Shown: positions 1-7,693, counted from the first letter of the stretch. The stretch is 15,892 nt of DNA from DASSFG01 sp035547915 (GCA_035547915.1 DASZTS010000050.1:1-15892); one strand, 5' to 3'. The notes: a model not told the origin generated them from the sequence alone. Numbers and translations are program-made.

Positions 1-166
1 TCCGGAACAGCGTGTGGTAGTTTGTCCCTCGCACTTCCCAGCCCACCTAACTTCCGGTGGAAGCGCCAAAAATTACGCTAACTCTCCGATTGACACGCGC
101 CGGGCGACCTGCTCCGCGCGCAATTCCCCTTATGCACCCGAACAGCCCTGCCGAGCTTTGGTCGCC

Positions 167-195
167 TTGTGGCATATTTCGCGATGAAGTAAAAT
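167..195 (+). promoter_or_regulatory. Putative sigma-70 promoter of tRNA-Asn
   Basis: A TTGTGG box (167-172) and a TAAAAT box (190-195) are separated by exactly 17 bases. The -10 box ends 13 bases before the tRNA 5' end, so transcription would begin just upstream of the mature RNA. The match to the housekeeping consensus is fair (-35 4/6, -10 5/6). Its function is inferred from spacing and position. Confidence 0.5.
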
Positions 196-208
196 AGCGA
201 GTCTACCT

Positions 209-281
209 TCCCCGATAGCTCAGTTGGTAGAGCAAGCGGCTGTTAACCGCTAGGTCCAAGGTTCGAGTCCTTGTCGGGGAG
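209..281 (+). tRNA. tRNA-Asn (anticodon GTT)
   Basis: A complete 73-base cloverleaf can be folded by eye. The acceptor stem is TCCCCGA (209-215) with TCGGGGA (274-280) and discriminator G281. The anticodon stem AGCGG/CCGCT encloses loop CTGTTAA, with anticodon GTT at 242-244. The T arm is CAAGG, TTCGAGT, CCTTG. The CCA end is not encoded, so it would be added after transcription. A five-T run (286-290) follows closely. The DNA downstream is full of repeats and broken transposases, in line with tRNA genes being common insertion neighbourhoods. Confidence 0.97.
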
Positions 282-620
282 CTGGTTTTTCCGCTACGAA
301 CCCGGCCGACCGAGCGGTTAACGGCTACGACCCAATCGAGTCGCCAGTCGGCGACCCGCGTTTTTCGCCTTTCCTTTCAAGGTTTTGCGACCATTGGTCC
401 GCGAGCCTCGGACTCTCTCCCCGTTGTCCGCCGGGTACGAAATCCACGGGTTCCTTTCGGGCGCCCGAAAAATCGGCTACGAACTCTCGCGCTCTCTCGC
501 TTAACAGGCGCGCCGAGTTAACAACCCGGTTCCTTCCGCCGCCCGAAAGGAACCCTTGTCGAACGCGGGCCAAATCACGCGGTCGCCTACCTCTGCCGTG
601 GACGTCGCGCGGCAAGGGTG
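282..620. other. Repeat-rich non-coding stretch downstream of tRNA-Asn
   Basis: No convincing gene is visible in these 339 bases. The stretch contains degenerate copies of a CTACGA-type motif (around 293, 323, 434 and 475), the inverted-repeat and palindrome cluster at 448-555, and an inverted copy of part of the tRNA anticodon arm (313-322). Long open frames crossing it on the minus strand have no recognisable protein character. It may be the terminal region of a decayed element, since the IS91-type transposase remnant ends immediately to its right. Confidence 0.55.
448..555. repeat. 16-bp perfect inverted repeat with an overlapping 16-bp palindrome
   Basis: The arm GGGTTCCTTTCGGGCG (448-463) is perfectly complementary to CGCCCGAAAGGAACCC (540-555), 76 bases apart. 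The left arm overlaps a perfect palindrome, TTTCGGGCGCCCGAAA (455-470). The right arm can instead pair locally: GGTTCCTT (529-536) with AAGGAACC (547-554). At least three alternative folds compete. The structure is seen directly. Its role is unknown; it could be a repetitive extragenic palindrome or the replication-end hairpin of the neighbouring IS91-type element, whose origin end lies 3' of its transposase. Confidence 0.85.
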
Positions 621-910
621 TCAGATTGCTCGAAACCGGAAACCGGATGCGACCGCTTTCATGATGTGTCCCACAGCCAGTTGCGGGCTGAGCGGGGGCG
701 TGCTTCGTCGGCAGTGCCTCCACCCAAGATCTCGCGCGCTCGCGCAAGTTTCGTTGTGACGTTGCGGCTTGCCCGAAGGCCGTAGTGCCGGATGCGGACG
801 AAGCCTTTTGGCAACAAGTGCAAGAGAAACCGACGGATGAATTCGTCGCGGGAGAGCACCATTTCCTTGATACGATCCTCGTCGGCATAATCCTTAGAGG
901 CTCGGACAAA
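621..910 (-). pseudogene. IS91-family (Y2) transposase, C-terminal remnant
   Basis: Read on the minus strand from about 910, the frame gives FVRASKDYADEDRIKEM, then EFIRRFLLHLLPKGFVRIRH and YGL. The pattern of RDY, then (D/E)EFIRRFLLH.LP.GFVRIRHYGLLAN is the well-known C-terminal block of IS801/IS1294-type Y2 transposases of rolling-circle elements. The catalytic N-terminal half (HUH and tyrosine motifs) is absent, because homology stops at about 910 where the IS5-type element begins. The original frame ends in TGA at 659; a shifted frame reads GHIMKAVASGFRFRAI to a stop at 621 and looks like the true C-terminus, which suggests a frameshift. It cannot be active. Confidence 0.7.
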
Positions 911-919
911 ACCAGTGTT

Positions 920-1372
920 TTATAAAATGCAGTCGTGATGAGCGATACGGTAACAGATCACGGCGGCAGCCAACGTGTTCCAAGCGTACTGGATGACGCG
1001 CAAGCGGTCGTAACCTACTCGCAGCCGACGCAGCTCTTTCAACCAACTGATCATTCGCTCAACCACCCAACGGACTTTACCCAAGCCGCTGCCATGCGCT
1101 GTCTTGCGGCGACCGATCGATGGTTCGATGCCCAGCCAGCGAAGCAGGTGCCGGGTGTCGTCGCTGTCGTAGCCCCGGTCGACGACGAGGATCTCCGGCT
1201 TTTGGCTTGCCACCTACGCCGGGTGATCCAAGACGATGGGCAGGATCTGCGTGTGGTCGCTGGCATTAGCACCTGCGGTGCGAATGGCCATCGACACGCC
1301 ATGCCGGTCGACGAGCAAGGTGTGCTTGGTGAAAGTCGGCCTATTGATCAACCCTGGTCCACCAAGTCGAAT
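920..1372 (-). pseudogene. IS5-family DDE transposase, truncated and interrupted
   Basis: The minus-strand frame reads RLGGPGLINRPTFTKHTLLV, DRHGVSMAIRTAGANASDH, an in-frame TAG (1214-1216), then EILVVDRGYDSDDTRHLL and HGSGLGKVRWVVERMISWLK to a TAA at 920-922. The VDRGYDSD block supplies the second catalytic Asp and WVVERMISWL the catalytic Glu of IS5/IS427-type transposases. A second in-frame stop (TGA) occurs near 1373, where the first catalytic Asp region should lie. The region around the TAG also looks shortened compared with relatives as I recall them. The N-terminal domain is not detectable upstream. The stop codon falls directly on the IS91-type remnant, in the same frame, so this is one flank of a nested insertion. 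Confidence 0.8.
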
Positions 1373-1623
1373 CGACGCTCAGCGAATTTGTCCGTCTCTG
1401 GCCCGGCACCGCCAGGATAATCATAGCGACGATCGAGCCGAGTGGCTCCGTTGAACCAGATTTGCGTCGCGGTTACCCTGTCTAGGTATGGCACGCAGGT
1501 TGATGCGGGCGATGAATTGCCATGTGTCAGCCCGTTCGGTTCGCTGTTATCAAAAAGTGGTTGGCAGCCGAAGAAATGACAGTGCCACGAAGATCGCGGT
1601 GTTCATAGGGCGCATTATGCCGA

Positions 1624-1858
1624 ATGAGCCTGGCCGTCGTGGCCATCAGCGCCCTTGCCGCTCACTGGTACGCAACTCAGCGCCGCATTTCTGAGGCGGA
1701 ACACGAACTTGGCTCGGCAAAGGCCGGGGCGAGACGTCGGCGTGACGGAAGACAAAGAGATTTATGAAGCATCCGTCAAACTTCTGCGCGCTGAGCAAGC
1801 TGTGCCGTTCTCAAATCGGAGGGAAGCCTGCGCGAAGCATCTTAATGGAACGAGTTAA
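1624..1858 (+). pseudogene. Probable frameshifted small membrane-anchored protein
   Basis: From ATG 1624 the frame reads MSLAVVAISALAAHWYATQ and RRISEAEHELGSAKAG: a hydrophobic segment followed by a charged, coiled-coil-like helix. It then runs into arginine-rich nonsense and a stop. The next frame, from about 1725, continues sensibly with VTEDKEIYEASVKLLRAEQ and PFSNRREACAKHLNG, ending at TAA 1856-1858. Joining the two gives a coherent protein of about 75 residues with an N-terminal anchor and a helical tail, so a single-base insertion near the G-run at about 1720-1724 is likely. I do not recognise a family with certainty. A genuine stop and an unrelated second frame remain possible. Confidence 0.3.
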
Positions 1859-1918
1859 GTGCCTACTTTCAGGCACGGTCGCCGGCGCGAACGTCCTTAC
1901 GTCAGTGCCATTTACCCC

Positions 1919-2173
1919 ATGACAAGCCCCATGACCCGACGATTTCCGTTCAGCCATGGCCGACTGCTTGGATTGGCTGCTATCATTTGCTTGGTGCTCG
2001 GCGTGTTCAGTGATTTCTGCGGCGAGATAACGACCATTCTTTTGCTGATCGTTGGCAGTGCTCTCGCGGGTGCGTCTCTTGGGGCGTTATTTGGTCATCC
2101 GTGGGTTGCCGGTTTTGCCGGCGCTGCCGTCCTGTTGCTGGCGCTGTTCGTTATTAAGGTCTTTAACTGCTGA
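1919..2173 (+). CDS. Small two-helix membrane protein, hypothetical
   Basis: An 84-residue protein is read from ATG 1919; a second ATG at 1931 and a GTG at 1859 are alternatives. A short basic N-terminus (MTSPMTRRFPFSHGR) is followed by a strongly hydrophobic stretch at about 16-48 and a second at about 52-80 rich in Gly and Ala (GSALAGASLGALFG). Only short loops are left outside the membrane. No Shine-Dalgarno site is evident. The N-terminal RRF.FS.GRLL.L style recurs in planctomycete small membrane proteins, which is a resemblance and not an assignment. No function can be given. Confidence 0.5.
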   Translation: MTSPMTRRFPFSHGRLLGLAAIICLVLGVFSDFCGEITTILLLIVGSALAGASLGALFGHPWVAGFAGAAVLLLALFVIKVFNC

Positions 2174-2306
2174 CGTTACCCTCGGCGGCGCGCGATTCGG
2201 TGAGTGGAAAGAGTCGGCCCGGCGCGAGCGCGAGGAACCGCGCAAAAAAACAGGTGGTGGGACGTTCTAGGAGCAACCGACGAAACCGAATCGAGGAGGA
2301 CTCGTC

Positions 2307-3650
2307 ATGTCTCTTCTGACACGCGCGTGGCTCGGCGGCGTGATGCTCGCCGCGGTGCTGACCGTCGACCTGCCGGGCGCCGATGCGCCAATTCGCTTTC
2401 GATGCCAGAGTACGAACGGCAATTGGTCAGATTGGCTCGGCGATGGTGATAGCACCGGTCAGGGATCGGGCGGTACGATCGCGTTTTCGCCCGACAATGA
2501 ACTCCTGCTGCGACCGCTCGACGATTCCACCTTGGTGCTGTGGCAACTGACGAAGAAGAGCGAGTTGGCTCGGCTGGACCATCGCGGGTGGTTGCGATTC
2601 GTCCGCTTCTCGCCCGACTCGCGCAAGCTCCTGGTAGCCCTCGATCAGCCTGGCGCCAAAGCGGGTGAATCGGAGATCGTGCTCTGGGATCTCGAAACCC
2701 TGACCATCGTCCGCCGACTGGAAGAAGGCCGCACGTGCTGGGACGCCGATTTCTCTCGCGATGGCGGCGAATTAGTCACGTCCAGCCAAAGCCTGCACAA
2801 AGACGACCCGCTCGAGAACAAGGTCGCCGTATGGAGTATGGCCACGGGTGAAGAGCTGGCAAGGTTGCAGACCCAGAAGCGCGGCAAGGAGCACCGACCC
2901 AACAACGCCAGCCTGGACTTCTCGCCGGATGGCAAGTGGTTGCTCACGTCGGCGAACGACGGTGCGATCATCTGGGACGCGGCCGATTGGCACCGCGTGC
3001 GATCGCTGCCGGGCTCGGCCGACGCGAGGCTCGGCCGTTTCTCGCCGGATAGCCGCTTCGTTTTCGCTGGCTGCCAGAAGCGGACGAACAGCGATCCCCT
3101 TGGCGTGCGGGTGTGGAACGTCGATACGGGCAAGATGGTGGCCGCAACGACCTTCGATATCTCCAAGGACGAGAGGGGCGATTGTGGGTTCGCGCTGGCG
3201 CCGGATGGCAAGTCGCTGGTGACGACGGCTTCGATCTCGATCGGGTCGCCGAAGCAACACTTGCGCACGATTATGAAATTCTGGAACGTCGTCTCCGGCC
3301 AAGAGATGGTTTTGCAGTCGCAGACCGGGAAGGAATCCTATTACTTCGGACGCGGCGCGAGGTTTTCGCCCGACGGTGAAACGCTGGCAATGGCTTCCTG
3401 GCAACCTCGGCCGGAAATAAAGTTCGTGGATACGAAATACTGGCAGACGCAGAAGAGCTTCGACATGACCTTGCCCGAAGACGACCAACAACCGGTTGTT
3501 TGGTGGGACGTCGGCGGTCTACGGTTCTCCCCCGACGGTCGCTGGTTCGCCGCGACCCGGATCGTGCAAGGATTTTCGGGCCGCGAACTCTTTCTCTGGC
3601 AGTTAGAGACGGACGGCCAACCGCGCGCCGACAGCGAAGTAGAGAAATAG
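2307..3650 (+). CDS. Secreted WD40-repeat beta-propeller protein
   Basis: The protein has 447 residues. A strong GAGGAGGA ribosome site (2293-2300) lies six bases before the ATG. Residues 1-27 form a signal peptide with likely cleavage after GADA, so the protein is exported. The rest is eight WD40-type units, each with an FSPD(G/S)-like turn (residues about 60, 102, 149, 205, 245, 297, 353, 407) and a following WD-like strand end such as VLWQL, IVLWDL, AVWSM, IIWDA, VRVWNV, MKFWNV and LFLWQL; unit 7 has only KFVDT. This fits one eight-bladed or one closed seven-to-eight-bladed propeller. WD40 domains are protein-binding scaffolds and no catalytic residues are expected. The gene ends 81 bases before the next, so co-transcription with the giant Ig-module protein is plausible. 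Confidence 0.93.
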   Translation: MSLLTRAWLGGVMLAAVLTVDLPGADAPIRFRCQSTNGNWSDWLGDGDSTGQGSGGTIAFSPDNELLLRPLDDSTLVLWQLTKKSELARLDHRGWLRFVRFSPDSRKLLVALDQPGAKAGESEIVLWDLETLTIVRRLEEGRTCWDADFSRDGGELVTSSQSLHKDDPLENKVAVWSMATGEELARLQTQKRGKEHRPNNASLDFSPDGKWLLTSANDGAIIWDAADWHRVRSLPGSADARLGRFSPDSRFVFAGCQKRTNSDPLGVRVWNVDTGKMVAATTFDISKDERGDCGFALAPDGKSLVTTASISIGSPKQHLRTIMKFWNVVSGQEMVLQSQTGKESYYFGRGARFSPDGETLAMASWQPRPEIKFVDTKYWQTQKSFDMTLPEDDQQPVVWWDVGGLRFSPDGRWFAATRIVQGFSGRELFLWQLETDGQPRADSEVEK

Positions 3651-3731
3651 CGATCGGACTACGTGGCCCTTTGGGCGACGATCCGCCGGGCATTCCTCCG
3701 ATTAAACGCCAACGGGTATAACGCCGCTCCT

Positions 3732-6700
3732 ATGTTATCAACCACTCTCTTCCTACTGGTCGGCCTGGCTGCTGGCGAAACGGCCGTCACGTTGTCGGGC
3801 ACGGTGGTCGGGCCGGATGGCCAGCCGCTGGCGCCGGTCTTCGTCGAGACGGTCAAGCAGCCGGGAGCGATGGTCGTGGTGGCCGAAGGACTGCCCGTGC
3901 CGAGGTTCATGGAACGATTCGTTTCCGCGGTGGTGCCAAGGGCGCCCCAGGTTTTGGCGAGCGGCGCCGCCGAGGATACCGGCAAGTTCGCCGTCGCCAT
4001 GCCGGACGAGATGCCCGAGATCGGCTGGCGAAGATCGCGGCTGACCGCCTGGGCATACCATGCCGACTTTGCGCTGGCCGTGCGATCGATCGAGCGCGAC
4101 TGGGCGCGGGCCGGTCTGCCAATGCCGCTGAAGTTGGCTCGCGCCGATCCGGCCAGGCTCACGATCACCGATGCCACCGGGCAACCCCTATCCGGTGCGC
4201 GCGTGCGGCCGCAGCGCGTGGCCGGCCGTCCGGTGCCCGAGGTCATCGCCGGGCTGCTCACCGCGGTGACCGATGCCGAGGGGTTCGTGATTGTCGGTGG
4301 CCCGGCGGCAAGTGACCTCGATGCGGTGATCGTCGAAAGCGAAACGGGCGGCCGACAATGGGTCGTCTTGCCACGGCTCGAGGTCGGCAGGCCCACGACG
4401 ATCGCGCTCGCGCCGGTCGGGCGGCTCACCGGCCGGTTGATCGCCGACGACGCGCACGCGGGCCGACGGCGAAGAGTTCGCTTCGCTACCTGGCTCGAAG
4501 CGGGCGACGAGACGGCCGGCGGGGGACTGGCCGAAGCGGTGACCGACGACGGCGGACACTTCGAGGTTTCCGCGATCGCGGCCGGCAGCCTGACTTTTGA
4601 AATCGAGAGAGGCGAAACCGAGAAAGGCACAACCGAGGAAGCCACAGGGCCGATGTACCTGACCGATCAGACCGCCGGCCCACAGATCGATCCGGGCGAA
4701 GCCACCGCGCTCGAAATCCCACTTCGCCGAGCCGTTCGCGTAACACAGGAAGTTCGCGACCGCGACGACGGCAGCCCGATCGCGGGCGTCAGGGTCTCGC
4801 TCAATTGGTGGGCCAATAATGCGGCGATCGGCACGACCGACGAGTCCGGGCGATTCTTCACGTATATGCTGCCCGGCCCTGCCACGCCTGTCCCGATGCG
4901 CGCTCCGCCCGCCTACTATTACCCGCAGCGGGCGCTCGATTCCCAAACCGTCGGAGAGGATAGCGACACGATCGTCTTGAACCCGATGCGGTTGGCTCGG
5001 GGCGAGACGGTGTGCGGGCGGGTCGTCGATCGGGAGCAGCATCCGGTGGCCGGTGCCGAGATCATTGGACACTGGCAGATGCCCGCAGGAGGCGATGTAC
5101 CGATCCACGCTTGGAGCAACGATCGCGGCGAGTTCGTCGTCCAGGGAGTCGCGTCCGGCGCCCAAACGCAGATCTGGGCCGTGAAGGGGGAATTGCTGGT
5201 CACCGAAGCCGTGGCCGCGCGGCCGGGTGGCGATTCGATCACCTTGGTGCTCGAGCCCGATCAGACCGTTCCACTCGAAGTCCGCGTCGTCGATGCGGCG
5301 GGCCGTCCCATGCGAGGCGCCGTGGTTCGCGTCTGGGCGGAAGAACGTGATAAAGCATCGGAACGAGGCCGCGACCGCGGGTCGGTCATCTTCGATGCCA
5401 GCGATCGGCTGCGCACCGACGACGAAGGTCGCTTTCGCACTCCCCGCGGCCTACCGCCGAAACTATGGTATGCCCTAGAGATCGTGGCCGGCGGGATGTC
5501 GCCGGCCATGACCGAGCCGTTGCATCTGGCGACCGCGCAGACAACACGATTTCCCGATGTCGTCATGCACGCGCTGCCGCGGCTGCGCGCCGTCGATGGC
5601 CGAGTCGTCGATCGCGAGGGGCGTCCGATCGCCGACGCCGTCGTCTGGCAGTCGGGCGACGGCCCGCGCCGCACGAAGACGACAAGCGACCGAGACGGCC
5701 GTTTCCGGCTGTCGGGCGTGTACAGCGGCGCGGCGTTTCTCTTCGCGAGGAAGGACGGATATCGGCCGGGCGGCGCCATTCACGGCGCGAAGGCAGAACG
5801 ATGCGAAATCGTCCTGCGGCGCGCCGACGAACCGGTCCGCCCGATGTCGACGTTGCCACCGAGCGTATCTCTCGAAGAACAGCGCAAGCTGGCCATGTCG
5901 CTGGTCGAACCTCTGTTGCCGATGATGCGCGACCCGGTCTTCGGCCGAGATCACTTTACGCTGCTTCGCATCATCGCCCGCGCCGATCCGGAGCGGGCGC
6001 TGGACATCGCCGAGAACGTTCTGACCGACCCCGATATCAAAGACATGGCTCGGCACTCGGCGGCGCTGGCCGCGGCATATACCGATCTCGACGAGGCATT
6101 CGGGATCGCCGAGTCGATCCCTCGGCCGTACGTCCGTGCGCAGGTCTATTTGGACGCATGGAATGCCTTGACCCGCGAGCCGGGCGATCGGAAGCTCGCA
6201 TTGCTCGACCAGGCGCTCGTGCATGCCCGTGCCGAACCGGACGCGGGACATAAGATCTACCTGCTAGGCCAGATCGCCCACCGCTGGCTCGACGAAGGCC
6301 AACGCGAGCGTGCCCGATCGCTCTTACGTGAGGGGCAGACCGTGGCCGAAGGACTGCCGGCCCCCAGCGAAACGACGCAGCGCGACGAGGCGACTCATCT
6401 GCGGGGACGATTCGCGGGGACCCTCGCTCGCATCGATGGCCCCGCCGCCGAGCGGCTCATCGAGGGATTCGGCGAGCCGTATCGCGATTGGTATCGCGCC
6501 AATCTCGCCCGAGGATTGGCCGATCACGATCCGGCCGCAGCCGAACGCGTATACAAGCTGATCGAATCGCCTGCACTGCGGTTCATTTACGGATTGGCCA
6601 CCCTGCACCGCCTGGCCGCGGTCGACACCGAAAGGGCCGCGCGACTGGCGCGAAACTATGCGGAAGCCGGCGAGCGGGCCTACGCGCTCGGATTCGTCGC

Positions 6701-7295
6701 CCACGGCCTGGCGGCAACCGATCGCCGGTCGGCCGAGCGACTGTTGGCGGAAGCCTTCGACCTGCTCGAACGCAGCCAACAGCGTGGCGAGAGCGAAAAG
6801 ACCGACTACCCTGCGGCCGTGACTGGGGCGGCGCTGTTGCCCGTCGCCGAGAGGATCGATCCCACGCTCGTCGAAGGTTATTTTTGGCGAGCGCTGGCGC
6901 TGCGCGGTCCGGGCCTCGCGCGGCGCAATCCCGCCACGACGGGCAGCGACGAGCTACAGAAACTGGCCGCGTTCGTCGCACGATACGATCATGCCGCCGC
7001 CCGCGAGTTGCTGGAAGGCTTGGCGGAGCGGATACGCGACGTTGCGGGCCAGGCTGCCGCAAACGAGGCCGCCGCCATGCCTAGCTTCATGGCATTGGCC
7101 ATCGCCGATGCTCGTCGGGCTCACAACCTGGTACGAAGCCTGCCGGATGCTCCGGAGCCCGCTCCGCAGAACCCCAAACTCGCCGCCGCGAGGGCGCTCG
7201 CCGATTGGCTGGCTCGCGGGCCCGGCGATTTGCGGTCGTCCGTCTATGACTTGTCCGGGCTGCGCGACCCGGAGGGCTCGGACGAGGTGCCGTGA
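3732..7295 (+). CDS. Giant secreted protein: carboxypeptidase-regulatory-like Ig modules plus helical-repeat C-terminus
   Basis: The protein has 1187 residues from ATG 3732. This start is preferred over GTG 3663 because MLSTTLFLLVGLAAG then forms a clean signal peptide. Modules of the CarboxypepD_reg-like type, recognised by (G)xVVDxxGxPLxGAxV and a DxxGxFxxxGL(P/A)xG strand, begin at residues of about 21, 143, 232, 337, 427, 515 and 621; examples are LSGTVVGPDGQPLAP, VCGRVVDREQHPVAGAEI and VDGRVVDREGRPIADAVV. From about 735 to the end the protein is alpha-helical and rich in Ala, Arg and Glu, with TPR/HEAT-like helix pairs such as ALLDQALVHARAEPDAGHK and IAHRWLDEGQRERARSLL. No protease motif is visible, so the modules are probably structural or binding units. 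The likely location is periplasmic or cell-surface. The function is unknown. Confidence 0.92.
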   Translation: MLSTTLFLLVGLAAGETAVTLSGTVVGPDGQPLAPVFVETVKQPGAMVVVAEGLPVPRFMERFVSAVVPRAPQVLASGAAEDTGKFAVAMPDEMPEIGWRRSRLTAWAYHADFALAVRSIERDWARAGLPMPLKLARADPARLTITDATGQPLSGARVRPQRVAGRPVPEVIAGLLTAVTDAEGFVIVGGPAASDLDAVIVESETGGRQWVVLPRLEVGRPTTIALAPVGRLTGRLIADDAHAGRRRRVRFATWLEAGDETAGGGLAEAVTDDGGHFEVSAIAAGSLTFEIERGETEKGTTEEATGPMYLTDQTAGPQIDPGEATALEIPLRRAVRVTQEVRDRDDGSPIAGVRVSLNWWANNAAIGTTDESGRFFTYMLPGPATPVPMRAPPAYYYPQRALDSQTVGEDSDTIVLNPMRLARGETVCGRVVDREQHPVAGAEIIGHWQMPAGGDVPIHAWSNDRGEFVVQGVASGAQTQIWAVKGELLVTEAVAARPGGDSITLVLEPDQTVPLEVRVVDAAGRPMRGAVVRVWAEERDKASERGRDRGSVIFDASDRLRTDDEGRFRTPRGLPPKLWYALEIVAGGMSPAMTEPLHLATAQTTRFPDVVMHALPRLRAVDGRVVDREGRPIADAVVWQSGDGPRRTKTTSDRDGRFRLSGVYSGAAFLFARKDGYRPGGAIHGAKAERCEIVLRRADEPVRPMSTLPPSVSLEEQRKLAMSLVEPLLPMMRDPVFGRDHFTLLRIIARADPERALDIAENVLTDPDIKDMARHSAALAAAYTDLDEAFGIAESIPRPYVRAQVYLDAWNALTREPGDRKLALLDQALVHARAEPDAGHKIYLLGQIAHRWLDEGQRERARSLLREGQTVAEGLPAPSETTQRDEATHLRGRFAGTLARIDGPAAERLIEGFGEPYRDWYRANLARGLADHDPAAAERVYKLIESPALRFIYGLATLHRLAAVDTERAARLARNYAEAGERAYALGFVAHGLAATDRRSAERLLAEAFDLLERSQQRGESEKTDYPAAVTGAALLPVAERIDPTLVEGYFWRALALRGPGLARRNPATTGSDELQKLAAFVARYDHAAARELLEGLAERIRDVAGQAAANEAAAMPSFMALAIADARRAHNLVRSLPDAPEPAPQNPKLAAARALADWLARGPGDLRSSVYDLSGLRDPEGSDEVP

Positions 7296-7693
7296 GAGCG
7301 TGCCTGACCGGCATCTGAATGCCCCGCCCCCTCGCTGCTGGGCAGTGACATCATCTTACGTTGCTCGCCGACTGCCAAACGCAAACCGTAAAAATTACTT
7401 GGCTTAATTGGCGTGTTCGGGAAGTGGGCAGGCTATTCGGGTTCGTCGTGCCATTGCGAGGGTCGGTCACGGTCGGGCGCATTCCGCAATGCGGTTAGTT
7501 CGTTCGCATCCTGATCCACTCGGTGATTCGTTTACTCAAGTCGCGTCATGGGCCGGCACTGACTTAAGAGCGACTGACAGAACCCGAAAGTCCGAGCGCC
7601 TTGGGCGCAAGAATCGGCCGTGAAACGCCGATTCCTGTGAAGCTAAATCCGGTTTTGTCGGTTGGTCTAAAGAGGGCTCGCCGGCGAGGCGCT
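7296..7693. other. Intergenic region between convergent genes, with two small hairpins
   Basis: These 398 bases lie between the 3' ends of the giant protein gene and of the minus-strand membrane protein gene. No credible gene is present. Visible structure is a perfect 8-bp stem, GAATCGGC (7611-7618) with GCCGATTC (7627-7634), a small GCGCC/GGCGC hairpin just before it, and the 12-bp palindrome CTCGCCGGCGAG (7677-7688). The palindrome lies six bases beyond the minus-strand stop codon and could help end that transcript, but no clear U-run follows on either strand. Confidence 0.5.

Noticed and set aside
448..555. CRISPR array
   Set aside because: The repeats are inverted and irregular, with no regular spacers and no cas genes.
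209..620. tRNA-bounded integrated element with an attachment duplication
   Set aside because: No direct repeat of the tRNA 3' end and no integrase were found; only an inverted anticodon-arm match exists.
325..909. Long minus-strand frame (194 codons) over the repeat region and IS91-type remnant
   Set aside because: Arg/Ser/Pro-rich shadow; the recognisable IS91-type sequence lies in another frame, and this one has no domain or ribosome site.
935..1420. Plus-strand frame of 161 codons opposite the IS5-type transposase
   Set aside because: The complementary strand encodes clear DDE transposase motifs; this is its shadow.
3663..3731. Upstream GTG start for the giant protein
   Set aside because: It adds 23 residues before a clean signal peptide that starts at ATG 3732.
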